From Elymus sibiricus (Eukaryota > Streptophyta > Magnoliopsida > Poales > Poaceae): DNA of 64,000 bases. The notes beneath the pieces were generated by a model. It was not told the origin of the DNA. It did not search any database and saw only the letters and a program-made list of their open reading frames with translations. The translations under genes were made by a program, and so were the position numbers. Positions 1 through 12,283 of the stretch are shown one piece after another. The stretch covers positions 445,531,531 to 445,595,530 of the forward strand of contig CM077665.1 in the NCBI GenBank assembly GCA_039707655.1, in the 5' to 3' direction. Every line of letters starts with the position of its first letter. Positions within the stretch are counted from its first letter, which is position 1.

Positions 1-860
1 GTTAAGCGTGCGGACCCTACGGGTTCGAGAATCATGTGGACATGACCGAGACACCTCTTCGGTCAATAACCAATAGCGGGACCTGGATGCCCATATTGGT
101 TCCCACATATTCCACGAAGATCTTTATCGATCGAACCACGATGCCAAGGATTCAATCAATCCCGTATGCAGTTCCCTTTGTCCAGCGGTATGTTACTTGC
201 CCGAGATTCGATCGTCGATATCTCCATACCTAGTTCAATCTCGTTACCGGCAAGTCTCTTTACTCGTTCCGTAATACAAGATCCCGTGACTAACTCCTTA
301 GTCACATTGCTTGCAAGCTTCTTGTGATGTTGTATTACCAAGTGGGCCCAGAAATATCTCTCCGTCATACGGAGTGACAAATCCCAGTCTCGATCCATGC
401 CAACCCAACAGACACCCTCGGAGATACCTATTGAACACCTTTATAGTCACCCAGCTACGTTGTGACGTTTGATACACACAAGGCATTCCTCCGGTGTCAG
501 GGAGTTGCATGATCTCATGGTCATAGGAACAGATACTTGACATGGATAAAGCAGTAGCAATAAACTAACACGATCAAATGCTATGCTTACGGTTGGGTCT
601 TGTCCATCACATCATTCTCCTAATGATGTGATCCCATTATTAGATGACAACTCATGTCTATGGTCAGGAAACCTTGACCATCTCTGATCAACGAGCTAGT
701 CTAGTAGAGGCTCACTAGGGACATGGTGTTGTCTATGTATCCACACATGTATCTGAGTTTCCGATCAATACAATTCTAGCATGGATAATAAACGATTATC
801 ATGAACAAGGAAATATGATAATAACCAATTTATTATTGCCTCTAGGGCATATTTCCAACA
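1..860 (-). mobile_element. Copia LTR (BARE-1/WIS/Angela type), cut by window edge
   Basis: On the minus strand the sequence ending at 860 begins TGTTGGAAATATGCCC and continues with the familiar Triticeae BARE-1/WIS/Angela LTR text (recognised from memory, not searched). It includes the stretch around 600-635 about ATGATGTGATGGACAAGACC and the region around 20-60 with CCCGTAGGG. The LTR 5' end is at 860 and it runs leftwards out of the window. It is therefore either the 5' LTR of an element whose body lies to the left, or a solo LTR; it cannot be a 3' LTR with its body inside this window. The open frames in it are not genes. Confidence 0.85.
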
Positions 861-1517
861 ATACAACCGTGATGTCCGGCCAACCATCTCGTCGTGCCTC
901 CGCTCCGGGAAGAAGTGGGCAAGTCCACCCCAGCCTGGGGCCGCCGCCCCAGCGTACCAGCACCGGAGCAACGACGACGGGAGCCCCGACGTCACCCGCA
1001 GCCCAGGCGGCCAGATCTGGCCGAGCCAGACCAGGCCGACCCAACGGTCATGCGTGACAGCACGCCGCGCTGCCTGCCCCCGCCACGCTCCAGCGCCGCT
1101 CCCGTACCACCATACCTCCACCAAGCAGTGCAGTCCATGGCCAACGCGCCAGACCCAAGCCACGGAGCCGCCACGCCCATACCGTCGCCGAGCGCCGCCA
1201 GAACCGACTGTCACGCTACCCCTACAACCATAGAAGCCGACCCAACCCGCCGGGTCCTGGGGCCGCCGCCCCGGCGTCCACCCGTCGCCAGCCAGGCGCC
1301 TCGTCCAGGCCGACGAGCCGCGCCAGAAGGGGATCCCACCGCGCGAGAGGGAGAGGGCCCGTCGCTGCCAGCCGCCGCGCGGGCTTTGCCCGCCGACTTT
1401 TCCCAACAACAACGAGGGGAGAGGCTAGAGTAGGGGGGGGGGGGTGGCGTGGCGACGGCGACGGCGACGCTAGGGTTCGCTCGAGCCGCCCCCCGGAGCG
1501 ACGCGGGCGATCTTGGT
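861..1517. other. GC-rich unassigned block
   Basis: This block of about 650 bp is very rich in G and C and ends in a poly-G run near 1434-1444. It is open in several frames on both strands, but the translations are low-complexity Pro/Arg/Ala/Gly with no domain I recognise. Read on the minus strand it resembles a GC-rich leader such as the 5' region of a grass LINE, or a captured gene fragment. Two segments (about 935-955 and 1256-1276) share a 'ggggccgccgcccc' motif. No function is assigned. Confidence 0.3.
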
Positions 1518-1759
1518 GACACACTTATATGTCAACCAAACACGTTCAAAATGTAAGAATAGTTTCTCTTTACATACTCCGAGGAGTACCAAACATTCAA
1601 CGACAGCAGAAAATTCACACAGCCCGATTGAAGCATAAAAAAAAATCTTGCGCTCGGGATGGGGCGGGGCAGGTACAGCACGTGGGACCAGTAACACGGG
1701 GAGTGTATCTCCACTTCAATGGAAGCATCAGGCGTGGGACCCACTCGTCATAGCCCGAA

Positions 1760-1926
1760 CTGTGGCGACGCCCACCCTCTCTCTCTCCCTCCTTTAAACC
1801 CCAGGGGACGGCGTACTGGGGACGCCAACCAAACCAAACCAAAGGGGGAGGCGACTGGCGAGACGAGAGAGCAGCGGGGCAGCGGGCGGGCAGACGGAGA
1901 GGGGCGCGGCCGTCTTCCCAAACCCC
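1760..1926 (+). promoter_or_regulatory. Probable core promoter and first non-coding exon of the SMR gene
   Basis: A CT-rich pyrimidine patch lies at about 1775-1793, followed by a weak TATA-like 'tttaaacc' at about 1794. The next 130 bp are GC- and GA-rich, as in grass 5' leaders. A good donor, cccc|gtaagc, is at 1926/1927. This fits a non-coding first exon spliced to the acceptor at 3386/3387. The transcription start is not visible from sequence alone, so the left boundary is a guess. Confidence 0.4.
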
Positions 1927-3386
1927 GTAAGCGCCCCCTCTCCTTCCAGAACCTTCTAGAATATGCGCGCGCCCTGACGCGCCCCTGCTTCCGCGCCCGT
2001 CGCTGTGTCCGGTTCCTCGCCGTCCCCTCGGGGTCCGTTCGCCTGTTCGGTAGGGTCGATGCTTTCGCTCCCGATCGAGTTAGGGTTGGCTTGGTTGCGC
2101 GCCGCGTCGTGCGATCTTCGATTTCTGTTCGATCGCGTGGTCGGTCCCCTTTCTAATGCTCATCCGCGGCGGTTAGGTTCGTCATTCCGGCTGTTTGGTG
2201 TTTTTTTTTTCTCAAACCGATGGATGCGGGGCAGGTATCCACGAGATTCTCGGAGCATGTTCCTCGAGACCTAGGCCGATTTTCCGCAATGCCGCTGGTC
2301 TCTGCTTCGATTTGGTCCTACTGACTGTCGTTTGCTTCGTTTTTGTTTTGGGGGTATTTGTGGGGAATAGGTTGTCCGATTCGATCTCTCCGCCTCGTTT
2401 CGAGATGATTGAGTAGTTCGGCTCTCCGGGGTGTTCGTTTGCCCTCCTGTGCGGCTAATTGCTGATTCCACTACTGTCATTCACCATTTCTGGAAGTTTA
2501 TTCGGTCCATTTCTGCTTACAAATCTGCACAATCTCTTGTGCTTTCACTGGTACCCTTATTCATCAGTTATTTAGGCGGGTTTTGTTGTGGCTTCGGTCC
2601 TTCTGTATGGTGTGAAGGACTGGCATTGCGCAGCAGCAATGGTGGTTTTGGTTTGTTGCTTGTATTTGTTCTAGTTCCTTGTTCAGATTCGTTTTGATTT
2701 GTGCCGATCGTTTCTGTTGCTAGCTCCAGTAGTCAGGGAGCCAGGGAGGTAACGCTTCTCCTTACCGATCCTGATCGTTTTGTTCCCCTTTCGGTAGGAT
2801 ATATCCCTGTGGATTATGATTTCCATTATAAGCGTGTGAAGAATATTGGGTTTCTGAAAAAACATTGTAACCTCAAATGCGTGTCATCATGGTATTGTTG
2901 TGACCCTTCATGTCGTTTATGTGCTGAGATTGTGAGATTCTTCAAGGACCATGATGCTTATTCTCTTTCAGTCTATTGCACATGTTTTGTACCAAAATCA
3001 TGATTATGCAACAAACATGTTACAGTCAGTGGTTCATTCTATTTGATATCATTAACTGTGCTATTACCTGCTATAAGGACGATCATTACTTCATTGTTTA
3101 CAGAGATAGCCAAGTAAGAAAATAACACAGGGTTTCAGAGTCAACTGGCCATTGTTATGTTCTGTTGCATGGTTTGTAAGTAGTATCTAAGATGAATCAC
3201 ACAGTGCATTTGAATTGACACTGTGTTATGTATTTTTGAAGTTCTACCATTTTTTATGAATTTCTACAGTTCCGTGTATTGATAAATATGTCCACTGGAG
3301 TTCATGTTTCTCCTGTTCATCCGAAATACACTTCATATTTTTTTGTTGAGCAGGCTCAAATATATTCTACTCGGTTCTTCTTTCAG
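1927..3386 (+). other. Probable 5'UTR intron of the SMR gene
   Basis: The proposed intron runs from gtaagc at 1927 to ttctttcag ending at 3386, only 13 bp before the ATG at 3400. It is T-rich in its distal half and GC-rich at its start, as long first introns of grass genes often are. Open frames inside it (for example 2431-2697 and 2701-3003) have no recognisable domain. Other donors upstream or within 1927-2300 are possible; a transcript would settle it. Confidence 0.45.
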
Positions 3387-3399
3387 GAGGGTTCTCACC

Positions 3400-6300
3400 A
3401 TGGATCTTTCCAGTTCACTGGCTTCAACCAGTGATGAAGAGACAAGGGCACTTAATGCATTGCTTGATGCTTTCAGTTGTGCCTTTTCGCTTGAAGATAT
3501 AGCCAACGCATACTGCAGAGCAAATGGCGATGTCAACAAAGCTGGGGATTTCTTGACTGACCTTCAACTTTCGATGCCCCAGAGTAATGAAGTTGACTCA
3601 AGCGTTGAGACCAATCTTCCCCAGTTTGGTAAGGCAGTTGAGGAAAATTCCATGGACAACTCAAACCAAACAAGGAATCTTTCCTGTGTCGGGAAAGCAG
3701 CTGAAGAAAGCTCTGTGGAGAATTCAAGCCAAACAAGAACACGTGAGAAGTCACAGAAGTCTAGTGCTTCATTTGGCACTGTATCCAGCATGTTAGGAAA
3801 AGGATCTGCCCGAGCTACTACAGCTCCTGCCAATACAGCACCAGGAAAAGGAAAACCTCTAAAGGTTGAACTGCCAGAGTACATGCGAGATGATTTCAAA
3901 ACAGATGAATCTGGTTCTGCACCAAAGAGAGAGACTTTGAATAACAGAGATGTTGAGGAATTCCTATTTTCTATGCTTGGAGAAGGATTTAAGCTCAACA
4001 TGGAAGTGATCCGTGATGTTCTAGGTAAACTTTTTGTGCAATGCGAAGTCATTTTATCCAAAAGTGTTGTTTGAAGCCACATTTTTAATGTGCCAACTGC
4101 TGAATTGTTTTTGCAGGCAGCTGTGGGTACGACATGAAGAAGGTAATGATAGATCATTGCTGTCAAGATTATGCACTTTCTGTTTGGTCCTCATTGTCAT
4201 TAATGCGGCAGAAGGGTTTAGATTTCTGGCTTTATGGTAGGCAGCTTCATATGCCGTATGTTTTTTGGCATGGTATTGACTTGTGCTATTTTATGCAGAG
4301 CATGGAGGAATTAATGTCATTTTCTACAAAAGATCTAGGCAAAAGGCCAGAGAATGAGCATATTGCAGTACAAGTAAGCTTGTTTGCCCCCCTCCCCTTC
4401 TTGACTGATTTGGCATCTCCCATATGGTTTTGTTTGAACTTCATAGTTTTTGTATTGAGCTTTCTTCCTATTGTGCTTGTTAATTCTCTGTGCTGTTCAG
4501 CTGAAATCTTCTGACGGACTGCTTGTTTGTTATGAATTGCTGCGTCATTACCTACTGAAAATTTGGAAACTGTTCCCTTTTACCGTATCATTTGATCATT
4601 TTCTTGTGTTGATGCATTTTGGTGGAGTTGTAAGATTGAAGTTGTTACCCAGTTTGACTTGTTGAGTCGAGTACCCTGGATACTATCACTTTGTGGTCCA
4701 TTCCAATGCTAGTGCATGCGAAGGTTCCCTCTGCAGGCTGAATATTTTGACAAATAATTATGGTCTAGCATAGAAGGACGCACTTACATTTGTTAAACAT
4801 GTTATAAGGATTTGATTAATATTGTGCCCAAATATATTTCTTTTGCAGGACACGGCGGTAGAATCCTCTTTTTCCATGGGGAGCTGCCTAGGATCACAAT
4901 CCACATCTAGGTTTGTCCTTTCCTCTCTTTGTTACTGGTTTATTCCTCCGTATTCCATCATGAATGTAACATTTTGCTTCATCCGTCAATTTCTCTTTGC
5001 GTGGATGGTGACATAACCCAAGACCACAGATTACCCCTGGAGAGTTACTAGAATCAATATTCACTGCACCTGAAAGATCTGAGGAGGAACCAAAAGTAAG
5101 GCGGTATGAATTGGGTGCAAATCGAAGGAGAGTTCCAGATCAGAAACCAGTCGTAAAACCTCTTGAGGACATTTCACCACCCTCTACGGATCTTCCGGTG
5201 AAAATTATCCTAGGCAGCAAAGGTATATTGTTTATGCTTGGACTTCCTTTTTGTGTGTGTAAATTTTGGTTAAGTTATGTACTTATTGAGGAAAAGACTT
5301 GGCAGAAAGTTGCATCAACATTGTTAGTTAATCATGTAACAATATTTACTGTTGACGAAAAGCTCTAAATCTCTAAAGCTGAGAGATAAACCAACTATCG
5401 TGCATTAAAAGTTCAGCTCACTTTGCTAAAGAGCTCTGTTCAGCAATGTAAAAGTAATAACACATTATGCTCTCTGTATCCTATGCATAAATTAAAGCCA
5501 TCAGTAATGCTGAGCTCTTGGCCATAATGCTACTTTCATTCACATCTTTGTACTGAATGTATGCGTTAGGATTTTGTTCACACGTACTCCTTCGGCAATG
5601 CATGATGGAAAAGCTACAATTACTCCTTGCTACCTGTTCTTCAAATAGTTGATATATTCTTGGACTTCGGAATGACATGTGCATATGAAACTTTTGCTTA
5701 TTCTATACTTCAGTAACATATTACAACGATTCCAGGGAACCAGTTACTGTTAGGTTACAAAACCTTTGCAGCTTGATACTGATGTTACCAGATGTATTCG
5801 ATTTGACATAATTAAAGGGCAACTCCAAAGTTGTCATACGGCCTTTTCGGGCTGAAATATGATCAGACATACATAATCAGCAAATGATTTTGTTTGTACT
5901 GTATGCTTCATGAACATCATTTTGAAAGTACTCCCTCCGTAAATTAATATAAGAGTGTTTAGATCATTACTTTAGTAATCTAAACGCTCTTATATTAGTC
6001 TACGGAGGGAGTAGTTGTTAAAAACTGCCAACATGAAGCCTCTCTAAGTCAGCTGGTCTCTGATTCTTGTTTCATGCTATGAACCATTTATGATGTTCAT
6101 CACCATCATTTATGTATTTTGGATACATGTAGAACCAGGTGTGCGTGATGAGGATGATTACCAGAACTATCGTAACGCTGCAAAGCAGCACTGGGATATG
6201 ATGAAGCAGTACTATGAGAAGGTCAGGGGTGTCTCCATGATGATGATTTACTTTATTTTTTTATTTTGTGCATATAGTCGTTGTTGTTTTTTCATCTATA

Positions 6301-7824
6301 CTGAACATATTATTCTGAAAATTACAGGCTGTTGATGCTTTTAGGGAGGGTAACAACAAAGAAGCCGAGTATCTTCTTACGGAAGTAAGTGTTACTTGTC
6401 TTTTTGGGCAAGGGATAATTATTGCTGAGCTACTGAAGGGATTAACAAAATTTGATGAAAGTGTTTCAAGCTTGAAGTACTAAATCACTTTTCTGTGGGC
6501 TTTTAAGGGAAAGAATTATTATAGGATGGCTCGATTATCTGATGAAAAATCTGCTGGCGAGATCACCAAGTCCAAGTAAGTGCACTTCTTTTCTCATATG
6601 GGCTGAAAGTTATTGGATTATATGTGTAATATGAATTTGCGATGATGAAATATGTGAGTCCGTATTGACGGAATTAACCTTTTGGTCTTGCTGCAGACAA
6701 GAGTCCAAAAATGAGTTATGTCTTGATCTGCGCTCACAAGATGCAGCAAACGTAGCAAATCTTCTGAGACTTCATCTTAGGCAGTTGGCTAACATCCCAT
6801 GTAATGAAATCAGTACATGACCCTTCGAGTTTCTGACTTCTTTTGTTAGGAATAATTTGATTTACCTGATTTTGCAGCTTTTGAGAATTTGAGAGTTATT
6901 ATTGGTGTTGATGATGGCACTTTCAAGATGGGACAAAGAAGAAGGAAGGTGTGATTTTCAGAATAACCGGCTAACTGAGTTTTAATTCTGAATTTACACT
7001 AGCTGCTGCTTAGCTGCATGCATGATCCAGAAATAAATCCCTGCAATGAACTACTTTTGTTTTATCCAAACACCGATAGTAAAAATTCTAACATCTAGGT
7101 GTTTTACTGTAATATACAATGATGCTTCAGATGATTGCTTAATTTCATTTTGGGGCCATATTGTTTTTCCAAATTTCTCCAATTGTGTTTCCTTGCAAGC
7201 TCATTAATCAAGCCAATGACCAGATTTTGCAAAATTATATGCCATATAAAGTTATAAAGATAATCCGAGTTTAACACAGGGGAACTTGAAACATTATTTG
7301 TATTCAGTTAATGTGCAGATGTTGTACATTAGTTATTATTGAATAGAAAATTCTCAGAACCATGCTGGTGTATGCTTGTGATTTAAGGAACCCTGCTTAA
7401 TTCTTATCCTTGTTTCCCCCCGCCCCCCTGGGTTGCGTCATATCCTTTGTGGTGCCTTCGATGAGATTGAACGGAAGTATGCCTGAAGTTTTTGTGTGCA
7501 CTCTCCATGATTATTTGCCATGCCTGCTTTATTGGAACATTTGTTTGGCCAATGCTTGTGAATACGTTATTTGTTTTTGTTATGAATGAGCTTTGTAAAA
7601 TCTGATACCAGATAATTCATTCTGGTGGGTAATGTCAAACAATTTGCAAATCGCAGGTTACATTTGAATGACTGATTTTGCATGTAGATAGTTTTATATA
7701 ACTTAATAAACTTGAATGATCGCAGGTTGAGAAGTTTCTGGAGAAAAAATCAGTCCAGTGGACCGAAGATGAGGCCAATCCTGGGACCATTCTCATTCCG
7801 ATTAATCAAGTGAAAGACCAGTGA
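3400..7824 (+). CDS. SMR domain-containing protein with DUF1771 (At5g58720-like), 11 coding exons
   Basis: Spliced exons: 3400-4024, 4117-4142, 4299-4373, 4849-4910, 5023-5222, 6133-6221, 6328-6384, 6508-6575, 6697-6800, 6878-6948 and 7726-7824. All use GT-AG, the phases agree, and they give 491 residues. Residues about 11-55 look like a UBA/CUE-type helical domain (ALNALLDAFSCAFSLEDIA). A second conserved helical block lies near 190-240 (NNRDVEEFLFSMLGEGF), then DUF1771 at about 336-400 (NYRNAAKQHWDMMKQYYEKA) and a C-terminal SMR domain at about 406-491. SMR domains are known as nucleic-acid-binding or nicking folds; the role of the plant DUF1771-SMR proteins is not well defined. Two SMR motifs look altered: the usual LDLH reads LDLR, and the GxGxH loop reads GVDDGTF. 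The acceptor at 5022 has a poor pyrimidine tract and is the least certain junction. The start was chosen as the first ATG after the 3386 acceptor, in good context (caccATGG). This looks like a live host gene. Confidence 0.85.
5931..6011. mobile_element. Stowaway MITE in an SMR-gene intron
   Basis: An 81-bp near-perfect palindrome begins CTCCCTCCGTAAATTAATA and ends with its reverse complement, flanked by the TA target duplication at 5929-5930 and 6012-6013. This is the standard Triticeae Stowaway (Tc1/mariner-derived) structure. It lies in the intron between coding exons 5223 and 6132, so it does not interrupt the protein. Confidence 0.95.
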
Positions 7825-8411
7825 GTATAGCTTGGTGTACAAAGGTCGTCCAGACACAAAGCTGACAGAAGATGCTCTTAGCTGCTAGTTTTATCATTTG
7901 GTGCCGTTTTGAATCTAGGCGATTTCTGTTCATTTTGGGATATGGAGGATGGGGAGTGCGTTGCATATTCCTTTTTGTTCACACACAGGAGATATTTCTG
8001 GCCGGCCTAAACATTACGGAGATGATTCAGCTGCAGTCTTAACCCTGGAAACGATCTTCTAATGCATGCTTTCTGCATTTGATTGTTCTAGTGCAGTAGT
8101 GACATGTTAACAGATTCCTTTGAACAATGCATCCTCTGTTTGCCAGCAACCCCCCGTCGGCTCCTCTTAGTAATGATGACCAAGGAGCCGCACCTACCAT
8201 ACACTAATTTGGTACATGGCCTTTTCTACCATGTACACCACAGGATACATATATCAACACCATAACATTATATGCTTGTGTCAAAAGGCTAATTATAAAG
8301 CATCTTAACAAAAGGAAATCGTTGGTGCAGTAGTTTGTTTACATCCTGATATAATTTTCCGACGAACAAAAACACAGTAGAGAAGTAGTAACAAGCTAGC
8401 AGGAGTACTAT
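7825..8411. other. 3'UTR of the SMR gene and spacer to the convergent MATH-BTB pseudogene
   Basis: After the stop at 7822-7824 there is no further coding sequence. The SMR 3'UTR probably ends somewhere before about 8200. From about 8255 the sequence (near 'tgtcaaaaggctaattataaagcatc') resembles the 3' flanks of the other MATH-BTB copies (about 12080, 20940 and 23225). That part therefore belongs to the convergent duplicated gene on the minus strand. Confidence 0.5.
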
Positions 8412-9576
8412 TTATGTGACTAGACTACCAAAATGAGCTGAAGACTTTGATTCGACGAGCCTAATTGTCTTCTGCAGCAGTTCAACTAAAGCCAAATGAC
8501 ATTTTGCTTGGAGCTCAGCATACCCTTGGCCTGCCATCATGTCATTGGTTTCCATTGTACTCAAAGAGGCAATAAATTGAATGCAAACATCATTCAACCT
8601 GCCACAGCGATGCTGATAAGCCAATGCGAATGTAGCCACCACGGTATTGGCATCAATGTTTTCTTTTCACAGAGGATGCTTTCACATATAATCTTGAGCC
8701 TCTCCATGGCATATCGATCCGCCGTGACAAGCAAATGCCTGATGATGCCTCTGTAGTCATCTTGGCCAAGATCATCCATGGCGGGCAGTGAATCGGTTTA
8801 TATAAAATGGAGCAGGCCCTCAAAGACAGCGGGCTGCATGTCAGCAATGGTAATATGGCTCGTGTCCTTTTCTCTCCTCGCGCCATACAGCTCCGCTTTG
8901 AAGACCGGCGGCCGCATCGCAAGCACCACCACGTGGGCAGGAAAAGCTTCCCCTTGGACCTCGAAAACCACGTCGGCGCCCTCTTTCCCGCGCAACAGCT
9001 TCCCGAGATGCTCCGTGATGTCGCACGGCGGCACCTTTAACGGCTTGGCGTCCTCGGCAATGGTGATGACACGCTCAATGGTGAGGCGGTCGTCGCGGAG
9101 GAAAGGCGACGCCTCCAGCTCGCTCATTTCCATGAACTCGAGGAAGCCGGAGAAGAAGTTGCTGCCGGAATCGTACCCGTGTGTCCCGGTCATCGTGTGC
9201 GGCGGCGAGCATCCGGCGACGTCCACCGGGCTGAGCTGAAAGGACGCCCTCTACCCTGGCGTCCTTTGTCCTTGCTGCGTTGGAACAGGAACACTTGCAC
9301 GTATGACGTAGCCTTTCACACGATCGAGGATTCGTACGGGGAAGAACACAATCTGCCAGTCGTATCCTCCGACGGCGAACACGGCCGATGGTACGGCGTT
9401 GAGGTCTCCGGGCTCGGTCGCGGCGCTGGCTGTACCCTGAGATCTCGAATACGTGAGAGCCCTAGCCCCGCCGCACCTGCGCCGTGTTCACGGCCACGGG
9501 CGAGCCCTGCGCCGTCTTGATGGGAGGCCTGCCCCGTCTTCTTGGCGTGGCGCGTGGTCGACGCTGTGCTTCCCAT
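8412..9576 (-). pseudogene. MATH-BTB (BPM-type) pseudogene, copy 1
   Basis: Read on the minus strand this aligns along most of its length with the intact copy at 23463-24551. The start corresponds to the ATG at 9576. The MATH part (9576 to about 9230) keeps HVFEISGYS and AVFAVGGYDWQI only in different frames. The BTB part is open at 9226-8801 (LGKLLRGKEGADVVFEVQGE, then PAHVVVLAMRPPVF). It ends in a stop TAA at 8798-8800, where the intact copy has Tyr in HFIYNDSL. A frame change of a few bases near 8665 (after ESILCE) separates this from the C-terminal part 8642-8412. MATH-BTB proteins normally recruit substrates to CUL3 ubiquitin ligases; this copy cannot make a full protein. It is convergent with the SMR gene. 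Confidence 0.85.
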
Positions 9577-9729
9577 CGCCACGCTCTCGGGGTTGGGGTT
9601 TGCTTTGCGGAAGACGCAGCGTGCGTCCGAAGCGGACGGAAGAGGGCGCGATCGAGACGTTTTTGTAGGAGAAAAAAAAGGCAAACGGGCCGCTGACCCG
9701 GTTTGGACCAGGACTCTTTTTTTTACTTT

Positions 9730-9936
9730 GATAAGTGCCACAGGTGTGGCATGAATACATGGCAACTTTGAACATTTTTTATGGCAAATTTAGTGATTTG
9801 AAGAAGTTGTCAAGCATGATAACTTTCTTTTCGGATGACATGTTTCAGTTTTTGTTTTTTGTTTTTCTTGAATGACAACTTTAGTTGTAAAAACGTCAGG
9901 GCCGGAATGCTTCGTGTCATACATGTGACACTTATC
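9730..9936. mobile_element. Possible MITE with imperfect inverted ends
   Basis: The left end gataagtgccacaggtgtgg and the right end (reverse complement gataagtgtcacatgtatga) form imperfect inverted repeats about 200 bp apart, flanked by T-rich runs that could hide a short target duplication. This resembles a common Triticeae Mutator-type MITE, but the exact ends are not certain. Confidence 0.4.
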
Positions 9937-10940
9937 ATTTGTTTTTTTAGATCCTCGTGTCGTGACTGAAGTCCATCGACACGGTGCACAAGTTCCTTTT
10001 GCCCAGATTTTGACCTTGTTTGTCGAATCTGAAACAAAGAACTATTTCAATGAGCTTAGTTTGCCAGTTAAGCCATAATTGGATTCGGACCATTTTCAGT
10101 GTATTTTTCTGATGCAAGTCCTGCGAATGAGCTTTGCTAGTGAAACAAATCCACACATGATTTGAGAGAAGTTGAAGCTGAAACAAAGAAGGCAAGTCTA
10201 CTCCCCCCATTCAAATATACAGGGAGTACACGTTATTTATATCGCATTTTGCCAAATATCAGGTACCTAAAAAATTTCTTTGCATAAGTCAATTTTCGCT
10301 TAGCAGGAGGCCGAACGCGGGGATGGCGTGAGGAGCGCCGACCATAGTGAGGCCGAGTTGGGAGCGAGTCCGAAACTTGACGGGTGCAAGTTCAGGGAGC
10401 GAGGGGGAGGGGGGTTAGAGGGATGGTCATGGCCACGACAAGCAATGCCGGGGGGCGGGGGGTGGTGGTGGTGGTTAGGGGAGCGTGTGGCAACGAGGCA
10501 GCGGCACAACTTTTTTTCAAGTAGCACAAACCCTTACAAAAATTGAAAATACAACGAAATCCTTGAGGGTGCCGAAGTTCTGTTCCTGTTGCATCCTCCG
10601 GTGACGTGCCGTGAGTAAAGTTCATTGTTTCCTCGGGGCCACCGTCTTAGCAGAGTAAACTGGTTTAAACCGGGGAACATGTATAAGCATCGTTAGATAA
10701 ACTTTCGGTGTAGACTAGAGCTGCCCAGAAGAAAACACCGGAGAGAGCCTGTATAACATCTCTGGTTGTGCTTTCTTTTCCTTACATTACCTAAATTAGT
10801 CTCTGTTTGGAATATATAAAACCATCCCAATGTATAAATCACAAAAGGACAAAATGGAACTACACAACACTATAAGAAAATGTCATCTCAAACAAAAATT
10901 GTAAGAAAATGTGGCATTGCATTTAGAACTATCATAATAT
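9937..10940. other. Intergenic spacer, no gene seen
   Basis: No convincing coding sequence is present. A GC-rich patch at about 10300-10480 is open in several frames but is low-complexity. From about 10800 to 10937 the sequence matches the spacer at about 22575-22672 upstream of the other copies' 3' flanks (shared 'taagaaaatg...actatcat'). It is therefore part of the duplicated MATH-BTB block. Confidence 0.5.
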
Positions 10941-11912
10941 TTGGGCGACGGCGAGTCCGCGAGGTTCTGGACGGACAATTGGCTCCCTGAGGGCCGTTCT
11001 ATTGTTGAGTTGGCGCCGTCTTTGCTCTCTTTTGTCAAGAACAAAGATAGATCTGTGAGAGAGGCCTTGCAAGACAGGGCATGGATCAGAGACATATCTG
11101 GAGGTCTGTCACTTATCGCCATGGGCCAATATCTGAGGGTCTGGGATCTTGTTCAGGCCACTGCGCTAAACATGGGAACAAGGGATCGGCCGATCTGGAA
11201 ATTGACTCATGATCTGCAGTTTTCGGTGAAGAGTGCATATCAGATGTTCTTCTCAGGGAACACTCGGTTTGCTTGCTATAGGCCGATCTGGAAATCCAAA
11301 GCGCCGCCGCGTTGCAAGTTTTTCATGTGGCTTGCCGTCCATCGAAGTTGTCTGACGGCTGATAGTTTGGAAAGAAGGAACTGGCCTTTCAACGGAATAT
11401 GCCCCCTGTGTTCCTCTGAGCCTGAAACCTGCTCACACTTATTTGTGCACTGCAGTTTCAGTAAGCAGGTTTGGGAGAGGTTAAAGGCGTGGGCACGCGC
11501 TGACTTTCCGATTCTGGATGACAACTTCGGCACCACAGAAGACTGGTGGTTGAAGGCTAGGGCGGTGATACCCAAGCAAATGAGGCGTAATTTTGACACA
11601 ATTGCCATTCTTTTGCATTGGAGGATTTGGAAGGAAAGGAATGCAAGGATATTCGACAACGTGACGAGCTCCCCTAACAAGGTTCGGGACCTGATCTTGG
11701 AAGATATCGGCGTGTGGAGATCGGCCGGTTGTATCAGCGACTTGGCGGCCTGAACTTTGGTCCCTTCTGTAGTTCATCTGTATGTTCAGTGCGATGCTTA
11801 GCGCTGAGGTTGTAAGGTCATGGTTGCAGCTCTAGTCCTCATAGACTGCAACCCCGCTGTACTCCCTTTTTCTATCTAATAAAATTCGGCCAACGGCCCT
11901 TCGAGAATTATA
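10941..11912 (+). mobile_element. 5'-truncated LINE, 3' end of ORF2 with zf-RVT domain
   Basis: An open frame of 270 codons (10941-11753) starts abruptly inside a coding region at LGDGESARFWTDNWLPEG. It continues through FSVKSAYQMFF and WKSKAPPRCKFFMWL, then the zinc-binding CPLCSSEPETCSHLFVHC cluster and ILLHWRIWKERNARIF. This is the C-terminal zf-RVT part of plant L1-type ORF2; the reverse transcriptase and endonuclease are missing, as in 5' truncation. The 3'UTR carries taataaaattcggccaacgg near 11877 and ends at about 11912. A clear target duplication was not found. The frame is still fully open, so the insertion may be fairly young. Confidence 0.85.
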
Positions 11913-12283
11913 TAAGCACACTCATGGTCTACTCTTGTTGTGTTACTGGTCTGTTCCTGATTCACTGAAACTATATCGGCATTACATCAAATAACAACCG
12001 CACCTATTATTTATTTTGGAATGGCCAACTAACGAATATGATTGTGGTCATACATATAGTTCAATTAGATAGCAGTTATATGCCCGTGTCAAAACGTTGA
12101 CCAGCATCTTGACAAAATGAAATCGTTGGCACCACAAAACTACTTCTCTTCCTGACGCACCAGACATATATTTTTGAGCAAGACTAAACTACCTATATGA
12201 AATCAAAGACTTTGATTTGCCGAGCCTACTAGTAAAACTAATTTACACGCTGGTATATTTTTGTGAGCTAGACACTCAGCAAG

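Noticed and set aside
20..60. tRNA-like T-arm 'gggttcgagaatc'
   Set aside because: It lies inside the Copia LTR and no acceptor or anticodon arms can be folded around it.
765..1524. Long overlapping open frames on both strands in the GC-rich block
   Set aside because: GC-rich sequence lacks stop codons by composition. The products are low-complexity and no domain, splice pattern or start context supports a gene.
3564..4166. 200-codon minus-strand frame opposite the first coding SMR exon
   Set aside because: It is the shadow of a well-supported plus-strand exon and encodes nothing recognisable.
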